NCBI RefSeq assembly: GCF_014653945.1
Contig: NZ_BNAU01000003.1
Location: 248,001 to 312,000 of the forward strand
Source: Amycolatopsis deserti
GTDB lineage: Bacteria; Actinomycetota; Actinomycetes; Mycobacteriales; Pseudonocardiaceae
Length of the DNA stretch: 64,000 bases
Direction of reading: 5' to 3'
In this document: positions 1 through 7,936 of the stretch, in pieces
Numbering within the stretch: position 1 is the first letter of the stretch
How the letters are laid out: every line of letters begins with the position of its first letter
Notes under the pieces: generated by a model
Told to the model about the DNA's origin: nothing
The model's database searches: none
What the model saw: only the letters and a program-made list of their open reading frames with translations
Program-made: the position numbers and the translations under genes

Positions 1-719
1 TGGACGAGGACCTGTCGAGCCTGCGGTTGCTCCAAGTGGGTGGCGCGAAGTTCAACGCGGAGCCCGCGTCCCGGGTGCGCGCGACGCTCGGGTGCGATCT
101 GCAGCAGGTGTTCGGGATGGCCGAGGGGCTGCTGAATTTCACCCGGCTGGACGATCCGGACGAGCTGAAGATCACCACGCAGGGCCGTCCACTGTGCCCA
201 GCGGACGAGGTGCTGGTGGTCGACGAGGAGGGCGACCCGGTGGCGCCCGGCGAGAGCGGCGAGCTGCTGACGCGCGGGCCGTACACGCTGCGGGGTTACT
301 ACCGGGCGGAGCAGCACAACGCGCGGTCGTTCACGCCGGACGGGTTCTACCGAAGTGGTGATGTCGTGCGGGTGTTGCCGTCCGGGCACCTGGTTGTCGA
401 GGGGCGGATCAAGGACCAGATCAACCGCGGTGGCGAGAAGATCCCGGCGGAGGAGCTGGAGAACCACCTGCTGGCGCACCCGGCCGTGCACGACGCGGCG
501 GTGGTCGGGATGCCGGACGAGGTGATGGGCGAGCGGACGTGCGCGTTCCTGGTGGTGCGCGGCGAGGCGCCGACGCTGCGCGAGGTGACGGCGTTCCTGC
601 GGGAGCGCGGCGTGGCGGCGTACAAGCTGCCCGACCGGTTGGAGGTGCTGGACCGCTTCCCGCTGACGAAGGTCGGGAAGGTGTCGAAGGTCGCGCTGGC
701 CAAGCGGATCGCGGGGTGA
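1..719 (+). CDS. Salicyl/2,3-dihydroxybenzoyl-AMP ligase (aryl-AMP ligase), C-terminal part; 5' end outside window
   Basis: The reading frame is open from base 3, so the gene begins before the window and only about 239 C-terminal residues are seen. These enzymes activate an aryl acid with ATP and load it on a carrier protein to start siderophore assembly. Visible motifs are the adenylate-forming core [17 protein letters not shown], the hinge region [20 protein letters not shown], the INRGGEK segment and the C-terminal catalytic lysine in [10 protein letters not shown]. The family includes DhbE, EntE and MbtA. Because the neighbouring chorismate enzyme is of the salicylate synthase type (3804-5114), salicylate is the more likely substrate; this is inference. 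The 3' end is copied twice just downstream (see 715-870). Confidence 0.9.
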   Translation, partial: DEDLSSLRLLQVGGAKFNAEPASRVRATLGCDLQQVFGMAEGLLNFTRLDDPDELKITTQGRPLCPADEVLVVDEEGDPVAPGESGELLTRGPYTLRGYYRAEQHNARSFTPDGFYRSGDVVRVLPSGHLVVEGRIKDQINRGGEKIPAEELENHLLAHPAVHDAAVVGMPDEVMGERTCAFLVVRGEAPTLREVTAFLRERGVAAYKLPDRLEVLDRFPLTKVGKVSKVALAKRIAG

Positions 720-927
720 GCGCAGGCGATCGGGCTGCCCGCGTCGGCACCGGTCGCGCGGCGCGCCCGGTGAGCGCTGGCGACCGGCCTGCCCGCGCCG
801 GCGCCGGTTCCCGCGGCCACCCGCAGGCGGCGCGCCGGGTGAGCGCTGGCGACCGGCCTGCCCGCGCCGGCCACCGACGCCCGTTGAGCACCGGCAGCCC
901 CCACCCCACCGCACCTGGAGAACACCC
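715..927 (+). repeat. Three degenerate copies of the aryl-AMP ligase stop-codon region
   Basis: A unit of about 33 bp containing GGTGAGCGCTGGCGACCGG and then GCCTGCCCGCGCCGG starts at 715 (diverged, spanning the stop codon of the upstream gene), 769 and 838. The TGA is preserved in each. The spacing is about 54 and 69 bp. No gene is seen between 720 and 927. Confidence 0.7.
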
Positions 928-1968
928 GTGAACACCGGTGGACCTACCCACGCCATCCCTGTCCAGGCCCGGGGGCCCCGTGTGCCGGCGTCGTCGCGGC
1001 TAGCCGGGCTGGTCGTCGCACTCGCGGTGCTCGTGGCGGTGGCGTTGCTGAGCATCGCGGTCGGCGCGCGGTCCATTCCACTCGGGACGGTCGTCGACGC
1101 GCTGTTCCACCGGGACGGTTCGGACGCGTCCTATGTGGTCTGGTCGATCCGGGTGCCGCGGACGTTGATCGGCATCGCGGTGGGTGCGTCGCTCGGTGTG
1201 GCCGGTGCGCTCATGCAGGCACTGACGCGCAACCCGCTGGCCGACCCCGGGCTGTTGGGGATCAACGCCGGCGCGGCGACGGCGGCCGCGCTGTCGGTCG
1301 GGGTGCTCGGCGTGACGGATCTGCGGGCGTTCGTGTGGTTCGCCTTCCTGGGTGCGGCCGTCGCGGGTTTCGTGTTGTACGTGATCGCCGGCCGCGGTGG
1401 CGCGTCACCGGTGCGGCTGGCGCTGGCCGGGACCGCGGTGTCGGCCGCGCTGACCGGCTTGACCCAGGCGATGACCCTGCTCGACACGCAGACGCTGGAC
1501 CAGATGCGGTTCTGGACGGTGGGTTCGTTGGAGCGCGCGGACGGCGGCACCCTGGTGCGGGTGCTGCCGTTCCTGGTGGCCGGCCTGGTGCTCGCGCTGT
1601 TCCTCGCGCGCCCGCTGAACGCGCTCGCCCTGGGCGACGACGCCGGCAAGTCGCTGGGCGCGCACCTCGGCTGGACTCGCGGGCTGACCCTGCTGGCCGT
1701 CACACTGCTGTCCGGCGCCGCGACGGCCGCCGTGGGGCCGTTGGTGTTCGTCGGCCTGGCGGTGCCGCACATGGTGCGGGTGCTGACGGGCCCCGACCAG
1801 CGGTGGGTGGTTCCGTACTGCGCCATGCTGGCCCCAGGGCTGCTACTGCTGGCCGACGTGCTGGGCCGGGTGATCGCCCGCGAGGAGATCGACGTCGGGG
1901 TGGTGACCGCCCTGCTCGGGGCACCGCTGTTCATCGCACTGGTCCGGCGCACGAAGGCGGCGCGGTGA
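928..1968 (+). CDS. FecCD-type iron-siderophore ABC transporter permease (first of two)
   Basis: A 346-residue integral membrane protein of the FecCD/BtuC family, which forms the membrane channel importing ferric siderophores. The N-terminal part carries the family signature RVPRTLIGIAVGASLGVAGALMQALTRNPLADPGLLGINAGAA (about residues 75-117), and the C-terminal half contains GPLVFVGLAVPHMVR with the coupling helix. About nine hydrophobic segments are visible. A start at GTG 928 follows a GGAGAA sequence about 8 bp upstream. It pairs with the second permease at 2462; no ATPase or binding protein for them lies inside the window. Import of the siderophore made by the adjacent genes is inferred from context. 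Confidence 0.92.
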   Translation: MNTGGPTHAIPVQARGPRVPASSRLAGLVVALAVLVAVALLSIAVGARSIPLGTVVDALFHRDGSDASYVVWSIRVPRTLIGIAVGASLGVAGALMQALTRNPLADPGLLGINAGAATAAALSVGVLGVTDLRAFVWFAFLGAAVAGFVLYVIAGRGGASPVRLALAGTAVSAALTGLTQAMTLLDTQTLDQMRFWTVGSLERADGGTLVRVLPFLVAGLVLALFLARPLNALALGDDAGKSLGAHLGWTRGLTLLAVTLLSGAATAAVGPLVFVGLAVPHMVRVLTGPDQRWVVPYCAMLAPGLLLLADVLGRVIAREEIDVGVVTALLGAPLFIALVRRTKAAR

Positions 1969-2461
1969 TGACCGGCCCAACCGTACGCGCCCGACTGGCC
2001 CACCCACTCACCCCGGGCCACGCGACTGGCCCAACCACACCCGCACGACTGGCCCACCCACGCACCCCGCGCCACGCGACTGGCCCAACCGCACCCGCGC
2101 CACTGGCCCACCCACGCACCGCTCCTTGCGTGAGTGGCCCAACCGCACCTCCGCGACTTGCCCACCCACGCATCCCGCGCCGCACCAACGGCCCAACCGC
2201 GCCCCCATCACCGGCCCACCCACGCACCCCGCGCCGCACCAACGATCCGACCGTTCCCATACGACTGGCCCACCCACACACCACCAGGCGCACCAACCGC
2301 CCAACCGCGTCCGCACGACTGGCCCACTCACGAACCACCCGCCGCACGAGTGGCCCAACCGCACCCGCGCGACTGGCCCACCCACACACCCCACCCCGCA
2401 CGAACGGCCCAACCACGCCCCCACCACCCGCCCACTCGCACCACCACGAAGTGGCCCTCTC
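1969..2461 (+). repeat. Intergenic array of degenerate ~30-bp repeats (TGGCCCA motif)
   Basis: The gap between the two permease genes is filled by more than a dozen imperfect copies of a unit containing CGACTGGCCCACCCACGCACC, alternating with CAACCGCACC variants. Copies begin directly at the stop codon of the first permease (1966-1968) and end just before the ATG at 2462. Open frames on both strands are compositional artefacts of the repeat, and no gene is supported. The units vary too much for CRISPR. Such an insert in what would otherwise be a tight permease operon is unusual. Confidence 0.75.
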
Positions 2462-3478
2462 ATGACCCAGCTCCTCACCAAGGCCCGCACGGCACCCCGC
2501 GGCGCGAACCGGCGGTCGTTCCTCGTCTGCGCCGCCCTCGCGGTCGTGGTCGTCGTCTTCGGGGTGCTCGCTCTGGGCACCGGGTCGATCGCCGTCGCGC
2601 CGCTCGACGTCATCCGCACCCTGCTCGGCAACGGCAGCCGCATCACGAACTTCGCCGTGCTCGACCTCCGGCTGCCCCGCGTGCTCATCGCACTGGCCGT
2701 CGGGGCCGCGCTCGGCATGAGCGGCGCCGTCTTCCAGAGCCTGTCGCGCAACCCGCTCGGCAGCCCGGACATCATCGGCTTCAACTACGGCGCCACCACC
2801 GGCGGCCTGCTGATCATCCTGCTCTTCGGCGGCGGCACCCTGGCCGTCTCCGGCGGCGCGCTCGCCGGCGGGCTCGTCACCGCGCTCGCCGTCTACCTGC
2901 TCGCCTGGCAACGCGGCGTCCGCGGCTCCCGCCTGGTGCTGGTCGGCATCGGCGTCAGCGCGATCCTGCAGGCCGTCAACTTCTACCTGATCGTCAACGC
3001 CCAGCTCGCCGACGTCGCCCGCGCCACGGTCTGGCTCACCGGCAGCCTCAACAACCTCGGCTGGACCCAGTTCTGGCCACTGGCGATCACCCTGATCGCG
3101 CTGATCCCGCTGCTACTGGCCGGCGCCCGCCGGCTGGACATGCTCGAAATGGGCGACGACGCCGCGGCCGCGCTCGGCGTCCCGGTCGAACGCAGCCGGG
3201 TCTACCTGCTGGTCGTCGGCACCGCCGCCTGCGCGATCGCGACCGCCGCCGCCGGGCCGATCGCCTTCGTCTCCCTCACCGCGCCCCAGCTGGCCAAGCG
3301 CCTGACCAGGGCCGCCGGCGCGGGCATCCTCCCGGCCGCGTGGATGGGCGCGTTGCTGGTGCTGGCCGCGGACTTCGTCGCCCAGCGCATCGCCGGCTCG
3401 TCGACGCTCCCGGTCGGCGTTGCGACCGCCGCTCTCGGTGGCGCCTACCTCGGGTGGCTCCTCTGGCGCCGCCGCTGA
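2462..3478 (+). CDS. FecCD-type iron-siderophore ABC transporter permease (second of two)
   Basis: A 338-residue membrane permease, the second half of a heterodimeric siderophore importer. The family signature LDLRLPRVLIALAVGAALGMSGAVFQSLSRNPLGSPDIIGFNYGA lies near residues 65-108, and GPIAFVSLTAPQLAKRL in the C-terminal half corresponds to the ATPase-contacting loop. The open frame extends upstream to 2126 only through the repeat array. ATG 2462 (MTQLLTKAR) was chosen because the coding repeat upstream has no family counterpart and permease homologues begin near here. FepG/FecD-like proteins have this length. Confidence 0.92.
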   Translation: MTQLLTKARTAPRGANRRSFLVCAALAVVVVVFGVLALGTGSIAVAPLDVIRTLLGNGSRITNFAVLDLRLPRVLIALAVGAALGMSGAVFQSLSRNPLGSPDIIGFNYGATTGGLLIILLFGGGTLAVSGGALAGGLVTALAVYLLAWQRGVRGSRLVLVGIGVSAILQAVNFYLIVNAQLADVARATVWLTGSLNNLGWTQFWPLAITLIALIPLLLAGARRLDMLEMGDDAAAALGVPVERSRVYLLVVGTAACAIATAAAGPIAFVSLTAPQLAKRLTRAAGAGILPAAWMGALLVLAADFVAQRIAGSSTLPVGVATAALGGAYLGWLLWRRR

Positions 3479-3803
3479 ACGCCCACACCCTCGCGCCCCA
3501 CGCCGCGCGGCCACCGGCGGAACGGTGAACCCACTGCCCGCAACAGCAAACACAGCGCCCGGGGCAAACACGACACCCGGCGAGGGAACACCCCGCCCGG
3601 GGGCGCGATCACGGGGACCGGAACAGCAAACACCGCGCCCAGGAGGGGCAAAACACCGCCCGCAACGGCAAACACAGCGGCCGGGGAAACACGAAACCCG
3701 GCGGAGGAACGCGCCGCCCCGGGGCGCAAACACGCGGCCCGCAACAGCAAACACGAAACCGGCCCCGGGCGTCACCAGCGCGCCCGGGGCCGTCGAGACC
3801 AGC
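3479..3803. repeat. Intergenic array of degenerate repeats (GCAACAGCAAACAC motif)
   Basis: Between the convergent ends of the second permease and the salicylate synthase there are about six imperfect units built on AACAGCAAACACAGCGCCCG and GGGGCAAACACG. Clear copies occur near 3540, 3567, 3622, 3667 and 3744. No protein-like frame or RNA gene is recognisable. Confidence 0.65.
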
Positions 3804-5114
3804 TCAGGCGCGCACCACGAACGGCGCCACCGATCCCAGCTTCTCGCACGTCTCCTCGAACTCGCGCTCCGGCGTCGAGTCCGCGACGATCCCGGCGCCC
3901 GCGCGCAGCCACGCCTGCGCACCCTCCTGGTACACCGCCCGCAGCACCAGCGCCGCGTCCAGCGCGCCGTCGTGAGAAAGCGCTATCACCGCCCCGCTGT
4001 ACAACCCGCGCGGGTCGTCCATCCGCGAGATCGCGTCCAGGGACTCGCGCTTGGGGATGCCGGACGCGGTCACCGCCGGGAAGACCGCCTCCAGCGCGTC
4101 CCACGCCGACCGGCCGTCCGCGAGCTCCCCGTTCACCAGCGAAGCCAGGTGCTGCACGCTGCCCCGCTCCTTGATGCCCATGAAGTCCCCGACCCGCACC
4201 GACTCCGGCACGCACACCCGCCGCATCTCCTCCTGCGCGGTCCGCACCGACACGGCGTGCTCGAACACCTCCTTGGGGTCCGACTCGAGCTCGGCCCGCG
4301 CGGCCGCGTCCGCCGCGCTGCCCCGCCCGAACGCACGCGTCCCGGCCAGTGGCTGCGTCGTGACCTGACCACTCGCGTCGACCGACACCACGATCTCGGG
4401 GCTGAACCCGGCCGCCTCGGCGCCGCCCAGCCGCAGCAGGAACGACCGGGCCGGGGTGTTGCCGCGCCGCCCCAGCTCGTAGGTCGCGACCAGGTCGGCC
4501 GGGAACGGGATCCGCACGACCCGCGACAGGATCACCTTCTGGTACTGCCCCTGCCGGATCTCCTTGACCGCCTGCGCGACCCGCTCGCGGTAACTCTCGC
4601 CGCCGGCCCGGACGTCCACTTCGGCCGCCCGCGGTTCGTCCGCCGCGAACGACGCTTCGAGGATTTCGCGCACCCGCGCCCGCTCGGCGGCGTCCACCCC
4701 GCGGACACAAACCGTGTGCCCGTCAAGCCGCACCTCGGTGCGCGGCACGATCACCCGCACCACCTCGCCCGGCGGAGTCGCGGCGCCCCGCAGCCCCAGC
4801 CCCGGCACCAGCCCGGCGAACGAGAAGTGCACACGCCCGTAGGCGTTCCAGCCCACCACGGGCAGTTCCGCCAGCGCCGACCGCATGGCCTCGCCCGGCG
4901 ACCCGGTCCACGCACGATCGGTCACCTCGTCGCCGTACGAGATGCGCACTCGCTCGGCGTCGAGTGACACCGTCGCGAGCGCTCCGCCGGCGAACGTCCA
5001 CACGCCGTCCCGCTCGTAGACGACGTAGTCGTCGAACCCGGCGCGCGCCAGCCTGGTCACGAGGCTCAGTGGCTCAGCCACCGACCCAAAGGTCTCGAGG
5101 TCGTACTCGGTCAC
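3804..5114 (-). CDS. Salicylate synthase (MbtI/Irp9-type, chorismate to salicylate)
   Basis: A 436-residue chorismate-utilising enzyme. In MbtI-type enzymes chorismate is converted via isochorismate to salicylate plus pyruvate. The sequence tracks MbtI closely: KVILSR (K193, general base), TPARSFLLRLGG, PLAGTRAFGRG, KERGSVQHL, FPAVTASGIPK, RGLYSGAV and the end FEETCEKL. Isochorismate synthases of the EntC/DhbC type usually carry GSRPR instead of GTRA at the active site, so salicylate synthase is preferred. The start is GTG 5114, which overlaps the stop of the upstream monooxygenase gene by 4 bp (GTGA), implying coupled translation. The longer open frame to 5843 is a shadow of that gene. Confidence 0.92.
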   Translation of the reverse strand: MTEYDLETFGSVAEPLSLVTRLARAGFDDYVVYERDGVWTFAGGALATVSLDAERVRISYGDEVTDRAWTGSPGEAMRSALAELPVVGWNAYGRVHFSFAGLVPGLGLRGAATPPGEVVRVIVPRTEVRLDGHTVCVRGVDAAERARVREILEASFAADEPRAAEVDVRAGGESYRERVAQAVKEIRQGQYQKVILSRVVRIPFPADLVATYELGRRGNTPARSFLLRLGGAEAAGFSPEIVVSVDASGQVTTQPLAGTRAFGRGSAADAAARAELESDPKEVFEHAVSVRTAQEEMRRVCVPESVRVGDFMGIKERGSVQHLASLVNGELADGRSAWDALEAVFPAVTASGIPKRESLDAISRMDDPRGLYSGAVIALSHDGALDAALVLRAVYQEGAQAWLRAGAGIVADSTPEREFEETCEKLGSVAPFVVRA

Positions 5115-6430
5115 GCCCACTCCTCGGCTTTCACACCACTGACCGCGTATTCGGCCGGCCAGTCGAACGACGGTTCCCGCCGGTCGAGGATCGAGCGCAG
5201 GATTTCGCCGACCCGCACCGCGGTGTTGGACAGCAGGGAGGCCGTGATGCCGTGCGAGTGCTCGGTGCCGCCCTGCAGGTACAGCCCGGCCTGGACCTCC
5301 GGGGCCACCAGCCGGTAGTCGCGCTCGACCCGCAGACGGCCCTGCTCGTCGCGGCGGCACTTCGCGGCCAGCTCGCCGAGCAGCGGCGTCGGATCGGCCG
5401 GACGGTATCCGGTCGCGTAGACGACGAGGTCCGCGTCCAGCACCGTTTTTTCCCCCGTGGTGAGGGATTCGATCGCCATGCGGACGCCGGACCCGGTCTC
5501 GTCGACGTCGATCGGGCGGCACGCGTTGAAGATCCGCAGCCGCTGCACGCCCTGCACCTTCTCGCGGTAGACGCGGCGGTACAGGTCGTCGATGAGGTCG
5601 AGGTCCACGGCCGAGTAGTTCGTGTTGCCGTGGTAGTCCATCAGCCGCCGCTTGACGTCCTCCGGCGCGGTGTAGAACGCGTCGACCGCGTCCGGGTCGA
5701 AGATCCGGTTCGCGAACGAGCTGTCGTCGGACGGGCTGTAGCCGTAGCGGGCGAACACCGAGCACACCTCGGCCCGCGGGAACTTGTCGTGCAGGAAGGC
5801 GGTGACTTCCGCGGCGCTCTGCCCGGCCCCGACGACGACGCACCGCTCGGGGTCCGTCACCTTGTCGATCCGGTGCAGCAGCTGGTGGTTGTGCCAGATC
5901 CGGTCACTGGTCGTGACGCCCTCGGGGAGGTTCGGCCGCAGCCCGGTGCCGAACACGACGTTGCGCGCGCGGAACGCCCGCCCATCGGTGGTCCGCACGT
6001 CGAACAGCGATTCCTCACCCGGGACCGGCCTGATCCCGGCGACCTCGCGGCCGTAGGAGACGAGGTCGTCGACCTTGGCCGCCGACCACTCCAGGTAGTC
6101 GTGGAACTCGATCCGCAGCGGGAAGAGGTTCTTGTGGTTGATGAAGTCGACCAGGCGGCCCTGACTGTGCAGGTAGGACAGGAAGCTGAACTCGCTGGCC
6201 GGGTTGCGCATGGTGACGAGGTCCTTGAGGAACGACACCTGCATGGTGGCGTTGTCCAGCAGCATCCCCCGGTGCCAGCCGAAGCGCGGCTGTCGCTCCA
6301 GGAAATGGGCGGTGACCGCCTCCCCGCCGCCGGCGTTGTGCTCGGTGACGGCGATCGCCAGCGCGAGATTCGAAGGGCCGAAGCCGACCCCGACCAGGTC
6401 GTAGACCGGAACTTCCTGCGGTTCTGGCAT
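5111..6430 (-). CDS. L-ornithine N5- (or L-lysine N6-) monooxygenase, siderophore hydroxamate formation
   Basis: A 439-residue flavin-dependent N-hydroxylating monooxygenase of the SidA/PvdA/IucD/MbtG family. It uses FAD and NADPH to hydroxylate a diamino acid side chain. The FAD site GVGFGPSNLAL is at residues 14-24, the substrate-side segment LKDLVTMRNP is near residue 70, the NADPH site VVVGAGQSAAE is mid-protein and the ATGYRP motif is near the C-terminus. Substrate choice between ornithine and lysine cannot be fixed by eye; the adjacent formyltransferase favours ornithine. The gene is divergent from the formyltransferase, with an iron box between them, and is co-transcribed with salicylate synthase. 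Confidence 0.92.
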   Translation of the reverse strand: MPEPQEVPVYDLVGVGFGPSNLALAIAVTEHNAGGGEAVTAHFLERQPRFGWHRGMLLDNATMQVSFLKDLVTMRNPASEFSFLSYLHSQGRLVDFINHKNLFPLRIEFHDYLEWSAAKVDDLVSYGREVAGIRPVPGEESLFDVRTTDGRAFRARNVVFGTGLRPNLPEGVTTSDRIWHNHQLLHRIDKVTDPERCVVVGAGQSAAEVTAFLHDKFPRAEVCSVFARYGYSPSDDSSFANRIFDPDAVDAFYTAPEDVKRRLMDYHGNTNYSAVDLDLIDDLYRRVYREKVQGVQRLRIFNACRPIDVDETGSGVRMAIESLTTGEKTVLDADLVVYATGYRPADPTPLLGELAAKCRRDEQGRLRVERDYRLVAPEVQAGLYLQGGTEHSHGITASLLSNTAVRVGEILRSILDRREPSFDWPAEYAVSGVKAEEWA

Positions 6431-6456
6431 GCCCGTCCTATCCGTCGATGTACAAC

Positions 6457-6495
6457 CGAGGCAACCCTAACCTAAGTTAGGGGAGGCTTAACTAC
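6457..6495. promoter_or_regulatory. DtxR/IdeR-type iron box(es) between divergent siderophore genes
   Basis: The intergenic region holds the dyad CCCTAACCTAAGTTAGGG (6465-6482). Two overlapping matches to the 19-bp IdeR/DmdR consensus TTAGGTTAGGCTAACCTAA can be aligned: 6457-6475 on the minus strand (about 14/19) and 6477-6495 on the plus strand (about 13/19). The sites lie between the start codons of the monooxygenase (6430) and formyltransferase (6537), as expected for iron-dependent repression of both operons. Confidence 0.75.
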
Positions 6496-6536
6496 TACAT
6501 TCGGGCGTGATGTTGATCCCGGAACGAGGAGGACCG

Positions 6537-7475
6537 ATGCGGGTCGCGATGTTCGGCTACCAGACGTGGGGGCACCGCACCTTGCGTGCACTGCTGGACG
6601 CCGGTCACGAGGTGGTGCTCGTCGTGACGCACCCGAAGAGCGACCACGCGTACGAAAAGATCTGGTCCGACTCGGTCGCGGAACTCGCGGCGGAGAACGG
6701 TGTTCCGGTGATCGAGCGCAACCGCCCCGACGATGAGGTGGCCGCGCGGCTGAAGGAGGCCGAGCCGGAGATCATCGTGGCGAACAACTGGCGCACCTGG
6801 TTGCCTCCGGAGATCTTCAACCTGCCGCCCCGGGGAACCCTCAACGTGCACGATTCGCTGTTACCGGCCTACGCCGGTTTCTCGCCGCTGATCTGGGCGC
6901 TGATCAACGGGGAGAAGGAGGTCGGCGTGACCGCGCACATGATGAACGAGGAGCTGGACGCGGGCGACATCATCCTGCAGCGGGCCGTCGAGGTCGGTCC
7001 ACGGGACACGGTCACCGATCTGTTCCACCGCACCGTGGATCTGATCGCCCCGGTGGTGACGGAGGCCCTGGCGAAGCTCGAATCGGGCGACTACGAGCCG
7101 ATGCCGCAGGACCGCTCGAAGGCGAGCTTCTTCCACAAGCGATCCATTGAGGACAGCCGCATCGACTGGACCTGGCCGGCCGAGGACATCGACCGCCTGG
7201 TCCGCGCCCAGTCCGACCCGTACCCGAACGCCTTCACCACCCACAAGGGACAGACGATCAGGGTCATCAAGGCGTCCGTCTCGAAGGGACGGTACGGCGG
7301 CACGCCCGGCCGAATCTTCATCCCGGAGGGGAAGGGTGTGGTGATCGTCGCCGGCGCCGACGCTCGTTTCGGGAAGAACCACGGGCTGGTCGTCGAGCGG
7401 GTTCGGCTGGAAGATGGCACGGAAATGGCGGCCACGGAGTACTTCAAGACGATGGGCGGATACCTGGGCCGCTGA
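6537..7475 (+). CDS. Formyltransferase (Fmt-like) for N-hydroxyornithine formylation
   Basis: A 312-residue protein of the methionyl-tRNA formyltransferase family, which transfers formyl from N10-formyltetrahydrofolate. It has the N-terminal formyl transferase domain with the catalytic region LNVHDSLLPAYAG (about residues 101-113) and the downstream DAGDI segment carrying the catalytic Asp, then a C-terminal Fmt-like domain. Siderophore formyltransferases of this kind (coelichelin, rhodochelin and amychelin pathways) formylate hydroxyornithine. Its place opposite the hydroxylase across an iron box supports this rather than tRNA modification. ATG 6537 is preceded by CGAGGAGG; the open frame from 6507 lacks such a site. 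Confidence 0.85.
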   Translation: MRVAMFGYQTWGHRTLRALLDAGHEVVLVVTHPKSDHAYEKIWSDSVAELAAENGVPVIERNRPDDEVAARLKEAEPEIIVANNWRTWLPPEIFNLPPRGTLNVHDSLLPAYAGFSPLIWALINGEKEVGVTAHMMNEELDAGDIILQRAVEVGPRDTVTDLFHRTVDLIAPVVTEALAKLESGDYEPMPQDRSKASFFHKRSIEDSRIDWTWPAEDIDRLVRAQSDPYPNAFTTHKGQTIRVIKASVSKGRYGGTPGRIFIPEGKGVVIVAGADARFGKNHGLVVERVRLEDGTEMAATEYFKTMGGYLGR

Positions 7476-7508
7476 CAGCGGGGTTTGCACACAAGCGGAG
7501 CTGGGTGG

Positions 7509-7803
7509 TCATCCCGGAGCCTGCCCGTCCGGCGAGGACATCTTTTGATCTTTAAAGCCGCGCTGCCTTCGGCAGGCGAAGAGTCCGCCCTACGGGCGGG
7601 TTCCAAAGAGCGCCTACGGCGCCAAAGGTCACCTTACGACCACCCCCGCCCCCGATGCCGGATTGTGTTTCAGTCGCCGAGCAGACGTGTCAAGGCGGGA
7701 AAGAGTACCTTGACACGCCTGATCGGCGACCAAAAGCAGGCTGTGGATCGGGGGCGGGGGAGGTCTGGTTGGGGTAGTCGGTGGCGTTGCGTTGCCGGCC
7801 GCC
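7509..7803. repeat. Dispersed palindromic repeat element, copy 1
   Basis: About 295 bp that recur at 11928-12213. The stretch 7661-7803 is identical to 12071-12213 (143 bp). It contains a nested interrupted hairpin: outer arms CCCCCGCCCCCGAT (7643-7656) with 7747-7760, middle arms GTCGCCGA (7673-7680) with 7723-7730, and inner arms CGTGTCAAGG (7686-7695) with 7708-7717. No open frame is convincing. It could be a non-autonomous mobile repeat or a structured RNA. Confidence 0.7.
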
Positions 7804-7925
7804 GGTTGGTGAGGTGGGGTGCGGGTTGCTGGCGTAGTCGGTCCACTTCCGTTGCCGGCTTGCGGTTCGCGGGTGGTGGTCGCGGGTGGCTGGCGTGTTC
7901 GGTCCAACTCCGTTGCCGGCCGCCG
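7776..7925. repeat. Tandem repeat, three ~60-bp units
   Basis: Units anchored on TAGTCGGTGGCGTTGCGTTGCCGG recur with GTTGCCGGCC-like cores at 7791, 7851 and 7912 (spacing 60 and 61 bp). The first unit is part of the dispersed palindromic element; the other two sit next to the 3' end of the polymerase gene. No gene is seen between 7476 and 7936. Confidence 0.65.
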
Positions 7926-7936
7926 ATTCCTCCCCG

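Noticed and set aside
1969..2461. CRISPR array
   Set aside because: Units are imperfect, with no constant repeat and unique spacers, and no cas genes are in the window.
1931..2911. Long minus-strand frames with repeated GWASRVGAVG-like sequence in the permease spacer
   Set aside because: The pattern comes only from the nucleotide repeats. All frames on both strands are similarly open, and no start or protein family fits.
3804..5114. Isochorismate synthase (EntC/DhbC)
   Set aside because: The GTRA active-site segment and the C-terminal FEETCEKL match the MbtI/Irp9 salicylate synthase group, and no isochorismatase or dihydroxybenzoate dehydrogenase is nearby.
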